IMG/VR virus record: IMGVR_UViG_3300034093_004433
Location: 1 to 34,195 of that record
Length of the DNA: 34,195 bases
From: a virus
Reading direction: 5' to 3' (one strand)
Shown here in pieces: positions 16,153-22,455 of the stretch. Under the pieces are notes generated by a model. The model had not been told where the DNA came from, did no database searches, and saw only the letters and a list, made by a program, of their open reading frames with translations. The translations under genes and the position numbers were made by a program. Numbering within the stretch: position 1 is the stretch's first letter; each line of letters opens with the position of its first letter.

Positions 16153-17382
16153 ATGAAAATTTTAAAAATATTTGAGGAAGTTTTAAGTGAAGCAGTATCT
16201 CGTGGCGTTCTATATCATTTCACTAGCGGAAATGGTTTTAGTGTAAACGTAAAAAACCATGGGTTTAAATTCCATAAAATGGAATATCAATATGATGAAG
16301 ACCCATCTATTAGTAAGTATGAATCTGCATTATCTACTACTAGGTTATATAATTTAAAATGGGGTATTATTAGGTTTAATTTAAATGGTGATTATATTAG
16401 TTCAAAATATTCAATAAAACCAGTTCACTACTATAATAGACAAGACGATACTGAGTATAGAAACCAAAAGGGGTTTTCAAGAGATGGTCTACCTATTAAC
16501 CAATATGAAGAAACTATTCTATCTAAACAAAAAAACCATACTATGCCTTTGGATAACAAAATAGTTTTTAGTGTTGACATATTGAGTGATGAAGTAGATT
16601 TTAGTTCTAAATATAGTATTCAATTAAAAGAATTATCCGCTTTAGGTATTCCATATAATTTTGTTAATAGTTTTGAACCTTTCAAAGGTGTTGATAAGGT
16701 TAGTGTTAGTGATGTTAAACAAAATGTTAATGAGTTATTACGTTTAAGGAGTGAGGATGATATTATAAAGTTTTTACAAGGTAAAGATAATATAAAAGAA
16801 ATTTTATCAGATGTAAGGGTTATTATAATGGTTTGTTCAAGGGCTTATCTTAGGGTTTTAAGGAAGATGGTAAAATTAAATATTGATTTAGGTATTAATG
16901 ATTATGATGATTCAGAGTCGAAAAATATGTGGACAGGTAGAATTCATAAAGCTAAAGTTAACTTAGATGATTATTTGGCTTTAAAAGCTGCTGGTGATAA
17001 CACTGATGTTTTATCGATATTATTAACTAGTGATAAATTACCAATAAAAATAAAATATAATATTGTCGTTAATTATAAATTAGTTAATTTTTATGATATG
17101 TTATATAATTCTAATTTAGAAGCTAAAGATAAGGTAAAGTTATCTACTCTTGCCAACAACTATAATATTTTTGAAAAGTATTTTGATGAATCCGAAGATA
17201 AACAGTTTTCATGTGTTTGGCTTAAAGCTAAAAATTTAGATAAACGATTTGCTGAAAAATGTTTGTCATCAGATATTAGCAATAACCTTAAATACGATAT
17301 AAGTAAAAATTATGGTGTTGGTGACGCTGAGCAATATTACGAGAAACCACAACCATCAAATGATGAATATTTACCATTTTAA
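16153..17382 (+). CDS. Unknown protein, possibly ADP-ribosyltransferase-like
   Basis: The 409-residue protein starts MKILKIFEEVLSE-A, which fits the putative head-targeting leader. It then shows LYHFTS (H22), ALSTTR (S61), and YEETIL (E119/E120) before a MPLDNKIVFSVDIL strand. This order (His, S-T-T, Glu) is reminiscent of ART-fold enzymes, and a head-packaged ADP-ribosyltransferase would parallel T4 Alt. The similarity is only at motif level. Residues 200-409 look like helical repeats and are not recognised. It is on the plus strand, alone, and converges on the tRNA cluster. Confidence 0.45.
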   Translation: MKILKIFEEVLSEAVSRGVLYHFTSGNGFSVNVKNHGFKFHKMEYQYDEDPSISKYESALSTTRLYNLKWGIIRFNLNGDYISSKYSIKPVHYYNRQDDTEYRNQKGFSRDGLPINQYEETILSKQKNHTMPLDNKIVFSVDILSDEVDFSSKYSIQLKELSALGIPYNFVNSFEPFKGVDKVSVSDVKQNVNELLRLRSEDDIIKFLQGKDNIKEILSDVRVIIMVCSRAYLRVLRKMVKLNIDLGINDYDDSESKNMWTGRIHKAKVNLDDYLALKAAGDNTDVLSILLTSDKLPIKIKYNIVVNYKLVNFYDMLYNSNLEAKDKVKLSTLANNYNIFEKYFDESEDKQFSCVWLKAKNLDKRFAEKCLSSDISNNLKYDISKNYGVGDAEQYYEKPQPSNDEYLPF

Positions 17383-17414
17383 CTTATTTTAATAATCAAC
17401 ATATTGGTAAATAG

Positions 17415-17499
17415 CGGAGAGTGTGGGATTCGAACCCACGGAACCCTTTCGGGTCCACGATTTAGCAAACCGCTCCATTAACCACTCTGGCAACTCTCC
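17415..17499 (-). tRNA. tRNA-Ser (GCT)
   Basis: An 85-nt cloverleaf with acceptor GGAGAGT/ACTCTCC, loop TTGCTAA (anticodon GCT), long variable arm and a GTGGG-TTCGAAT-CCCAC T-arm. CCA is not encoded. Confidence 0.93.
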
Positions 17500-17504
17500 A
17501 TTTG

Positions 17505-17577
17505 TACACCTACTAGGATTCGAACCTAGACGAACCGCTTAGAAGGCGGTTATGCTATCCTGTTACATCATAAGTGC
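17505..17577 (-). tRNA. tRNA-Arg (TCT)
   Basis: A 73-nt cloverleaf with acceptor GCACTTA/TAGGTGT (including wobble pairs), anticodon arm ACCGC-CTTCTAA-GCGGT (anticodon TCT) and a normal T-arm. It would read AGA, the favoured Arg codon in such AT-rich genes. CCA is not encoded. Confidence 0.92.
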
Positions 17578-17585
17578 ATGTATAG

Positions 17586-17660
17586 TACCCTCGGAGAGAT
17601 TTGAACTCCCAGCCTCACGAGTCGTAATCGTGTGCTCTAATCCAATTGAGCTACGAGGGC
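17586..17660 (-). tRNA. tRNA-Arg (ACG)
   Basis: A 75-nt cloverleaf with acceptor GCCCTCG/CGAGGGT and anticodon arm CACGA-TTACGAC-TCGTG (anticodon ACG). It needs A34-to-inosine editing by host TadA to read CGN codons. CCA is not encoded. Confidence 0.92.
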
Positions 17661-17673
17661 ATATTTAATTTGG

Positions 17674-17743
17674 TACCGCCTGTGAGGTTCGAACTCACCT
17701 TTCCATCCATATGAGGGATAGTTGTACTCCACTGACTAGCGGC
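17674..17743 (-). tRNA. tRNA-Met/Ile2 (CAT)
   Basis: A 70-nt cloverleaf with anticodon arm TATCC-CTCATAT-GGATG (anticodon CAT). The acceptor GCCGCTA/AGGCGGT has an A-A mismatch at the seventh pair. It may be elongator Met, or an Ile tRNA if C34 becomes lysidine. Confidence 0.82.
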
Positions 17744-17864
17744 ATTTTGGTCGATGTTTAGAATCTTTAACCTCCTTTCTTGGCAAGGTCTCCATCATGA
17801 GTTCCGTTAATTGATTCATCTTTATAACCCCATACGGAACAAGCGGGGTAACCAAATTATTTTG
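17744..17864 (-). other. 121-nt spacer between tRNAs, no gene identified
   Basis: No cloverleaf or convincing gene was found. A GTTCCGT/ACGGAAC inverted repeat and an ACCCC/GGGGT pair suggest RNA folding, and a 25-30-codon open frame is present without support. Confidence 0.4.
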
Positions 17865-17938
17865 CTCTTCAGGAGGGATTCGAACCCCCAACCCATCGGT
17901 TAACAACCGATTGCTCTGACCATTATAGCTACCGAAGA
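17865..17938 (-). tRNA. tRNA-Asn (GTT), copy 1
   Basis: A 74-nt cloverleaf with acceptor TCTTCGG/CTGAAGA (unusual U1), anticodon arm ATCGG-TTGTTAA-CCGAT (GTT), and discriminator G. A second, divergent tRNA-Asn(GTT) lies at 19518-19591. Confidence 0.9.
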
Positions 17939-17945
17939 ATAAAAA

Positions 17946-18013
17946 AGTTTAGAGGCTTTGGGTTAGACACGCCTCAATATTACATGAGAGACCCCATAGA
18001 TTGCATAAACTTT
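17946..18013 (-). other. Foldable spacer RNA
   Basis: Ends AAAGTTTA and TAAACTTT can pair, enclosing a GAGGC/GCCTC hairpin, and a T-run follows on the minus strand. It may be a structured element or terminator within the tRNA transcript. No known family was recognised. Confidence 0.35.
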
Positions 18014-18014
18014 G

Positions 18015-18091
18015 TACAGAAGGTGAGATTCGAACTCACATGTGACCAACTACCCTTTCTACAAGATATAAGCTTGAGGGGATACATCTGC
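18015..18091 (-). pseudogene. Degenerate or D-armless tRNA-like sequence
   Basis: A perfect GTGAG-TTCGAAT-CTCAC T-arm and a 77-nt length with near-complementary ends (GCAGATG and CTTCTGT, one mismatch) look like a tRNA. However, no D-stem can be formed. The only plausible anticodon arm is CAAG-CTTATAT-CTTG (would read TAT), displaced from its usual place. It is a decayed or non-canonical tRNA. Confidence 0.5.
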
Positions 18092-18095
18092 ATTT

Positions 18096-18144
18096 TTATA
18101 AGTGGCCAAAACTATGTTTTTTAGTGAGTTTTGGCACCTTATAA
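18096..18144 (-). repeat. Long imperfect hairpin
   Basis: Arms TTATAAG and the GCCAAAACT region pair with AGTTTTGGC and CTTATAA around a 13-nt loop, about 17 pairs with small bulges. No T-run follows, so a processing site is more likely than a terminator. Confidence 0.5.
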
Positions 18145-18148
18145 ATTG

Positions 18149-18198
18149 TAGGAAACACGGGACTCGAACCCATAACCTCTTCGGTATCAATATTTAGT
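18149..18198 (-). pseudogene. tRNA 3'-half remnant
   Basis: The sequence has a T-arm (ATGGG-TTCGAGT-CCCGT), a 3' acceptor strand GTTTCCT and a TTGATAC stretch like the anticodon loop of the adjacent tRNA-Ile. There is no 5' acceptor strand or D-arm before tRNA-Ile begins. It is a truncated tRNA. Confidence 0.5.
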
Positions 18199-18268
18199 AG
18201 GCATGCCGAGATTCGAACTCGAAATACAACAGTATCAGTGTTGCGTGATAACCATTTCACTACATGCC
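18199..18268 (-). tRNA. tRNA-Ile (GAT)
   Basis: A 70-nt cloverleaf with acceptor GGCATGT/GCATGCC, anticodon arm CAACA-CTGATAC-TGTTG (GAT) and a CGAG/CTCG T-stem. Its first base is the first base position after, and shares one nucleotide with, the stop codon of the HNH gene. Confidence 0.88.
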
Positions 18269-18837
18269 TATTTATTTAATTCTTCATGTATTTCTCTATG
18301 ACAATTTGCACAGACCATGATACATTTATCTAGTTCTGGTTTTATCTTTTCCCATGATAACACCGAGTAAGAACCAATACCAAAATCTTTTTCATTTGGG
18401 TCCAAATGATGGAATTCTAACGCTGAATTGCATCTATCATACCCACATTTTTGACAACAACCACCTTTATATTCAATAGCTTTTTCTTTCAACTTTTGGC
18501 GAAAGTTTTTAACTTTTTGATAATTCCTAATTTTTAATTCTTCATCACTTAATTTAACATACTTATTTTTGGTGTATTTTATTATTGTTGATTTACCTAA
18601 GTTAAATTTAACTACACATTCTTCAATAGTGTGGTCTTTATAAAATTTATTCAACTCTACTATTTCAATCTCTGTTAATTTACTTCTTTGTTTACTAACA
18701 AAATTACCACCTAAATTATTATTGTTACAATGAAATGAAACAGTACTTTTTGCACAATTCAATATTTCACTAATTTCATTATAGTTTTTTCCATCGTTTC
18801 TCAACGATAAAATCTTTTCTTTTAAACTTGTAGTCAT
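18268..18837 (-). CDS. HNH homing endonuclease in the tRNA cluster
   Basis: The 189-residue protein has an N-terminal helix-turn-helix region (residues 5-45, NYNEISEILNCAKSTV) and a second HTH-like stretch, followed by a C-terminal HNH domain. The HNH domain shows CQKCG, ALEFHHLDP and CANCHREIH, with two CxxC zinc pairs and the His residues in place. It is a typical phage mobile endonuclease. Its stop overlaps tRNA-Ile by one base, and the two degenerate tRNA sequences lie just downstream. This suggests that its arrival or activity disturbed the cluster. Confidence 0.88.
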   Translation of the reverse strand: MTTSLKEKILSLRNDGKNYNEISEILNCAKSTVSFHCNNNNLGGNFVSKQRSKLTEIEIVELNKFYKDHTIEECVVKFNLGKSTIIKYTKNKYVKLSDEELKIRNYQKVKNFRQKLKEKAIEYKGGCCQKCGYDRCNSALEFHHLDPNEKDFGIGSYSVLSWEKIKPELDKCIMVCANCHREIHEELNK

Positions 18838-18854
18838 ATCTATATCTTTTATAG

Positions 18855-18863
18855 TTATAAATA
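18855..18863 (-). promoter_or_regulatory. TATTTATAA motif before the HNH gene
   Basis: A copy of the TATTTATWA element lies 17 nt before the ATG at 18837, next to a TAGTATATTTA sequence resembling a host -7 element with a poor last base. Confidence 0.45.
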
Positions 18864-18874
18864 TACTACAAGTT

Positions 18875-18913
18875 CGAAAAAAATCAATAGCTTCCTATTT
18901 GTTAGGTGGAAGC
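18875..18913 (-). terminator. Terminator-like hairpin after 18918-19112
   Basis: A GCTTCC/GGAAGC stem with a 12-nt loop is followed, after six bases, by a run of seven T. The gap makes it weaker than the other terminators. Confidence 0.5.
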
Positions 18914-18917
18914 CCTA

Positions 18918-19112
18918 TTACTTCCACTTTGTTTTTCTGTTGTGTTTCCACGTTTTAAATTCTCTCCATTTATGATTTGGTAGATTACGGTGGCTCCAAT
19001 TCCACCCATAATCCCATATGTTATAACCATAAATGTTCATCCATCGAATACAATTGTACTCTTTAGTAGTTTTTGGTTTTTTCAGTTTTGCTCTGTTGAT
19101 GTTTTTACTCAT
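18918..19112 (-). CDS. Small basic Trp-rich protein (64 aa)
   Basis: A reading frame between two tRNA groups encodes MSKNINRAKLKK, then a region crowded with Trp, Asn and His (YGWNWSHRNL), and a basic end KHNRKTKWK. I chose Met 19112; an upstream extension is Cys-rich and looks non-coding. The composition suggests nucleic-acid binding. The gene ends just before a terminator-like hairpin. It is unrecognised and may not be a real gene. Confidence 0.4.
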   Translation of the reverse strand: MSKNINRAKLKKPKTTKEYNCIRWMNIYGYNIWDYGWNWSHRNLPNHKWREFKTWKHNRKTKWK

Positions 19113-19182
19113 AATGTTGTGAGTCTGTGAATAGCAGACCTTACAACATATCAAATACCTTTTTCATAAATTTTATTTTTAG

Positions 19183-19269
19183 AGGAGAAGGAGAGATTCG
19201 AACTCTCGGAACCCTTTCAGGTCCACTGGTTTTCAAGACCAGCACCATAAACCACTCGGACACTTCTCC
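19183..19269 (-). tRNA. tRNA-Ser (TGA)
   Basis: An 87-nt class II tRNA with acceptor GGAGAAG/CTTCTCC, anticodon arm CTGGT-CTTGAAA-ACCAG (TGA) and a long variable arm like that of the tRNA-Ser(GCT) at 17415. The discriminator is U rather than the usual G. CCA is not encoded. Confidence 0.92.
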
Positions 19270-19277
19270 ATTTTTAA

Positions 19278-19301
19278 ATTATAAGGCTATAACCTTATAA
19301 T
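19278..19301. repeat. Hairpin 1 of a tandem pair
   Basis: ATTATAAGG and CCTTATAAT form a 9-bp hairpin between tRNA-Ser and tRNA-Trp. The same TATAAGG stem recurs directly downstream. Confidence 0.6.
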
Positions 19302-19308
19302 GTTATAA

Positions 19309-19328
19309 TATAAGGCTACAGCCTTATA
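19309..19328. repeat. Hairpin 2 of a tandem pair
   Basis: TATAAGGC and GCCTTATA form an 8-bp stem with a 4-nt loop, repeating the stem of the neighbouring hairpin. It is possibly a tRNA-processing signal. Confidence 0.6.
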
Positions 19329-19332
19329 ATTA

Positions 19333-19407
19333 GCACTACGTTAGAGAATCGAACTCTATCCATCCGAGGTTTTGGAGACCTGGTGCATTCCAATATGCTA
19401 CGCAGTG
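19333..19407 (-). tRNA. tRNA-Trp (CCA anticodon)
   Basis: A 75-nt cloverleaf with acceptor CACTGCG/CGTAGTG (unusual C1-G72), loop CTCCAAA (anticodon CCA) and one C-C mismatch at the top of the anticodon stem. The T-arm TAGAG-TTCGATT-CTCTA is normal. The 3' CCA is not encoded. Confidence 0.87.
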
Positions 19408-19443
19408 TATTTTATTTACCAATATGTCAAAGAACCTTCGTTT

Positions 19444-19515
19444 GGTGTATGAGGAATTTTGAAATCCCGACCTCTTGACTCACAATCAAGCACTCTGCCT
19501 CTGAGCTACACACAC
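19444..19515 (-). tRNA. tRNA-His (GTG)
   Basis: A 72-nt tRNA with acceptor GTGTGTG/CATACAC, anticodon arm CTTGA-TTGTGAG-TCAAG (GTG) and discriminator C as expected for His. The base before position 1 is U, so G-1 would have to be created after transcription. The T-arm is slightly irregular. Confidence 0.85.
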
Positions 19516-19517
19516 AG

Positions 19518-19591
19518 CTCCCCCACCTGGACTCGAACCAGGGACCCACGCATTAACAGTGCGTTGCTCTAACCAACTGAGCTACAGGGGA
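19518..19591 (-). tRNA. tRNA-Asn (GTT), copy 2
   Basis: A 74-nt cloverleaf with acceptor TCCCCTG/TGGGGGA, anticodon arm ACGCA-CTGTTAA-TGCGT (GTT) and discriminator G. Only 2 nt separate it from tRNA-His. It differs widely from the tRNA-Asn at 17865. Confidence 0.92.
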
Positions 19592-19761
19592 ATGTTAATG
19601 GTGACAAATATTGTTACTTTGCCACCCTTCTTTTCAAATTTAAGATTACCGTTGTAACCCATTTCTTTTGCTTTCGCATTGTATTCGTCATAAATCTTAT
19701 CGAAGTCCTTTTGGAAGTCTGAGACTTTTACAGTTCCTAATGTTCTTACTAATTTTTCCAT
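19582..19761 (-). CDS. Small hypothetical protein overlapping tRNA-Asn
   Basis: A 59-residue protein starting MEKLVRTLGTVKV at 19761; the upstream extension runs through a terminator and is rejected. It has a helix (FQKDFDKIYDEYNAKAKEM) and a C-terminal beta pair (GGKVTIFVTINIPL). The last ten bases, including the TAG stop, lie inside the 5' end of tRNA-Asn, so mRNA and tRNA share sequence. No family was recognised. Confidence 0.55.
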   Translation of the reverse strand: MEKLVRTLGTVKVSDFQKDFDKIYDEYNAKAKEMGYNGNLKFEKKGGKVTIFVTINIPL

Positions 19762-19774
19762 AATTTTTATGACA

Positions 19775-19807
19775 TAAAAAAACCCAACTCTATTTCTAGG
19801 TCGGGTT
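19775..19807 (-). terminator. Intrinsic terminator or attenuator before the tRNA unit
   Basis: On the minus strand an AACCCGAC/GTTGGGTT stem, extended by CTA-GAAA-TAG, is followed by seven T. It separates a 32-codon ORF from the 19761 gene and tRNAs, which have no promoter of their own that I can see. Confidence 0.75.
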
Positions 19808-19831
19808 TCTGATTTTATTAAATTCTTATTT

Positions 19832-19930
19832 TTAGAACTCAATGATATCGCTGAACATACCAGACCTAGTTTGTAGACTATTACGTCTCCAATTACTAAT
19901 CGACATTCTATGTATGTTATTTGTTATCAT
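19832..19930 (-). CDS. 32-aa ORF between a strong promoter and a terminator
   Basis: The frame begins MITNNIHRMSISNWRRN and ends MFSDIIEF. It may start at Met1 or Met9. It is the only coding content of a short unit bounded by a strong promoter (19966-19996) and an intrinsic terminator (19775-19807). It may be a functional micropeptide or a leader peptide controlling readthrough into the tRNA region. No homologue was recognised. Confidence 0.45.
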   Translation of the reverse strand: MITNNIHRMSISNWRRNSLQTRSGMFSDIIEF

Positions 19931-19965
19931 TGTGTTTTTTTATTCGTGTATTAATTAAATATATG

Positions 19966-19996
19966 CAAATATACTAAAAGTTTTTTTATTTGTCAA
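19966..19996 (-). promoter_or_regulatory. Strong Bacteroidota-type promoter
   Basis: TTGACA (19991-19996), 17 nt and TATATTTG (19966-19973). It is the best promoter in the window, pointing at the 32-codon ORF, the terminator and the tRNA unit, with about 35 nt of leader before the ATG at 19930. Confidence 0.8.
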
Positions 19997-20027
19997 GTAT
20001 TTTTAATTTTTATTTTAATTTTTTTTA

Positions 20028-20660
20028 TTAATCACCATCTGGACCGTCATCTTCTAGTCTATCCCAAAGTTCTTTAGAAATATCATTTTCCAAATTTTCA
20101 ACCGTTTTAACGACATTTGGTATTGCTATTTTTTTCATTTCATCAGTTAACTTATATTCTTGTCCACTAGTACAATCAATATATTTAATTTCTATGATTT
20201 TCTCTAGTACAAAGTCTGCTTCTGGATATTCTTCTGGACTACCCCCATGATAACCCCATGATGCTGCCCTATATGAACCAGTAATTTTAAAATAAAAAGT
20301 AACAAGAGCTTTTAAATAGAAACAACTACTATCTGTTTCAGTATAGGTATATTCAATTTCTAATTCTGAATCGTCATAACCGTGGTTAAATTCTACAATA
20401 TTATAACTATCCATTTCAAATTGTTCTAATTTAAAAATTTCTTCTGGAATAAACATTTGTTCATTTCCATCTTCTCTTAATTCGTTATATTGTAAATCAG
20501 TTGGTTCGATTTCTGGGTTGATACCATATTGTTGTTTTCTATCTTCTAATTCCCAATCTTCATTATCATTTTCACTAATCAAACCTTTTGATTTTAGGTA
20601 TCTTTGTTCAGCTAATAAATTAGCTTTTCTAATATTTTCATTTTTATCAAATCTTCTCAT
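20028..20660 (-). CDS. MRRF-leader paralogue 3
   Basis: The 210-residue acidic protein starts with the 30-residue leader MRRFDK...NIRKANLLAEQ...GLISE shared with the two upstream genes. An EDWELEDRKQQYGINPEI segment is also nearly identical in 21679-22455. The rest (residues 60-210) is beta-rich with many acidic and aromatic residues and is not recognised. The leader holds LLAE-Q and LISE-N, both [LI]-x-E candidate protease sites. It is the last gene of a run of leader-bearing genes. A packaged internal head protein is the main hypothesis. Confidence 0.65.
   Translation of the reverse strand: MRRFDKNENIRKANLLAEQRYLKSKGLISENDNEDWELEDRKQQYGINPEIEPTDLQYNELREDGNEQMFIPEEIFKLEQFEMDSYNIVEFNHGYDDSELEIEYTYTETDSSCFYLKALVTFYFKITGSYRAASWGYHGGSPEEYPEADFVLEKIIEIKYIDCTSGQEYKLTDEMKKIAIPNVVKTVENLENDISKELWDRLEDDGPDGD
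20581..20660 (-). repeat. 80-nt leader repeat, copy 3
   Basis: It encodes the MRRFDK leader and is a slightly diverged copy of the repeats at 21587-21666 and 22376-22455. Confidence 0.85.
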
Positions 20661-20670
20661 TTTTGTATTT

Positions 20671-21666
20671 TTAATTTGGATTTATAAATTCAGCAAATTC
20701 ACCAGGATTTAAACCAGCTGGTGCTACATTTTTATTTAAGTAAGAGAATTTTTTATTTTGACCATCAATTTGCATAGTACATCTAATATAAGAGATTTTA
20801 CTTAAATCCAAAGATTTGAATTCATATGCATTTTCTAGTGCAAATATTTCTTGAGCCGCTTCTTGGTTTTCAATATCCAATAATCTTTTAGGCATTTTAG
20901 CACTGTATGATTTAGGTGATAAACTAAAAACAAAATTAACTTCTTCTGGTGTTAGTTCAGCTATATCACCTTGGTAGTTTAAGAAATATTTAGTTTCACC
21001 TTTTTTAACCCCAACTTTTTTAGCATATATTGCCAATCTTTTTGTTTCAGTACCTTGGTGTTGTTGGAATGGTGTTCCCATAACTTCTTCCCATCCACTA
21101 CCTCTTTTATCATTCGTATCGATTTCACCACCATCTGGCCATTGTAAACCATGTTTATCATAGGCACTTTTAACTTCAGCATCTTTATCAGCTTTATTTT
21201 TAATATTACCCCACTGTATAGTAAAACTTTTAGTTGTGTATACTTTAGATGGTATTTTAACACCACCTTCTGTTTTAGCAGCAAATGGGCTTTTAAAATT
21301 TTTACCAGCACCTTTATTTTTAGCCCAATCCTCTGAAGATATCATATTTGTAAAAGCTGGGTTGTTTAATTTTATAGCAATATCTTCCAAACCTTGCATA
21401 TCTTCATTTTTAACTGTAACACTTAAGTCAGCATTATTCACATACCCAACAGTCATAAACCAACTATTATTTGGTTGGTATTTTGAAAACATTTTAAGTA
21501 ATGTTTCAACATTATCAGTTACATCACCAAAAAACTCAGACATTGAAGTTCTTTCAACTTCATTAAGTTCATCATTTTCATTAATTAAACCCTTAGATTG
21601 TAGATATCTTTGTTCAGCTAATAAATTAACTTTTCTAATGTTATCGTTTTTATCAAATCTTCTCAT
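20671..21666 (-). CDS. MRRF-leader paralogue 2
   Basis: The 331-residue protein has the same leader (MRRFDKNDNIRKVNLLAEQ, then GLINE-N). After that it differs entirely from its neighbours, with a region around residues 40-110 (TDNVETLLKMFSKYQ, NNSWFMTVGYV) and a basic mid-section. Its C-terminal domain reads SLSPKSYSAKMPKRLLD and SYIRCTMQIDGQNKKFSYLNK. No family was recognised, and no membrane segment or zinc site is present. It lies 12 nt from the previous gene and 10 nt from the next. The shared leader on an unrelated body points to targeting rather than catalysis. Confidence 0.65.
   Translation of the reverse strand: MRRFDKNDNIRKVNLLAEQRYLQSKGLINENDELNEVERTSMSEFFGDVTDNVETLLKMFSKYQPNNSWFMTVGYVNNADLSVTVKNEDMQGLEDIAIKLNNPAFTNMISSEDWAKNKGAGKNFKSPFAAKTEGGVKIPSKVYTTKSFTIQWGNIKNKADKDAEVKSAYDKHGLQWPDGGEIDTNDKRGSGWEEVMGTPFQQHQGTETKRLAIYAKKVGVKKGETKYFLNYQGDIAELTPEEVNFVFSLSPKSYSAKMPKRLLDIENQEAAQEIFALENAYEFKSLDLSKISYIRCTMQIDGQNKKFSYLNKNVAPAGLNPGEFAEFINPN
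21587..21666 (-). repeat. 80-nt leader repeat, copy 2
   Basis: It encodes the MRRFDK leader; the nucleotide match to the other two copies is high while the downstream sequences differ. Confidence 0.85.
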
Positions 21667-21678
21667 TTTATTTTTTAT

Positions 21679-22455
21679 TTACCATGTTTTATACATTGTT
21701 AATTCGTACCTACCACTAGGCATTCTGTAAATTGATACACGTATATATCTATTAGCTTCATTACCTCTTTTATCCAGGATTGGTTCTCCATTCTGTAATA
21801 ATGGGATATTTGCTGACTTCTCAGTTTCATATGATATCCCACCAGTACCAAAATTAGTCCAAATTGTCTGCTCATCAACTTCAAACCCTAATTGCGCTGC
21901 TTTTTGTCTAACGGCATCCAATACTTCACTTAAAGTTTCAAAGTATGTATCATTACCATCTTCATGTAAACTACTCTGAGCACCCTTAACAATAGAATCA
22001 GCAAAACTTGGTTTACTAAATTGACTTTCTACATTATCTTCATCGATACCCATTTCACCCATTCTAATACCCCTTGGTTGGGATTCATCATCTTCAGTTG
22101 GGTTAGTAATTGCCTTTACTGAGAATAAATAAATATCACTTAAACGGAAATTTTCATTAAATCGGTCAGCAGCTTTTGCTTCAGCTTCTTCTTCGTTATT
22201 AGCTGTTATTTCATAAACCCAACGGTGTTTGTAACCACCATCTTTTTCAGCTTCTTTACCTATAACTTCAACCTTATAAGTGTTTTCACTATTTAATTCT
22301 TCTTGGTCAATTTCTGGGTTAATACCGTATTCTTGTTTTCTACTTTCTAAGTCCCAATCTTCATTTTCACTAATTAAACCCTTAGATTGTAGATATCTTT
22401 GTTCAGCTAATAAATTAGCTTTTCTAATGTTGTCTTTTTTATCAAATCTTCTCAT
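21679..22455 (-). CDS. MRRF-leader paralogue 1
   Basis: The 258-residue protein carries the MRRFDKKDNIRKANLLAEQ leader and the EDWDLESRKQEYGINPEI segment shared with paralogue 3. A small alpha/beta domain (YKVEVIGKEA... to about residue 115) is followed by a linker with SSLHED. A second domain from about residue 170 contains SEVLDAVRQKAAQLGFEVDE and RYIRVSIYRMPSGRYEL. Neither domain is recognised. Its ATG overlaps the ferritin stop (TAATG), indicating coupled translation. It is a candidate head-packaged protein. Confidence 0.65.
   Translation of the reverse strand: MRRFDKKDNIRKANLLAEQRYLQSKGLISENEDWDLESRKQEYGINPEIDQEELNSENTYKVEVIGKEAEKDGGYKHRWVYEITANNEEEAEAKAADRFNENFRLSDIYLFSVKAITNPTEDDESQPRGIRMGEMGIDEDNVESQFSKPSFADSIVKGAQSSLHEDGNDTYFETLSEVLDAVRQKAAQLGFEVDEQTIWTNFGTGGISYETEKSANIPLLQNGEPILDKRGNEANRYIRVSIYRMPSGRYELTMYKTW
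22376..22455 (-). repeat. 80-nt leader repeat, copy 1
   Basis: It encodes the MRRFDK leader of the first paralogue and is closest to the copy at 21587-21666. Confidence 0.85.

Noticed and set aside
17744-17864. An eleventh tRNA between tRNA-Met and tRNA-Asn
   Set aside because: No TTCGA T-loop, anticodon arm or acceptor pair can be built in this spacer.
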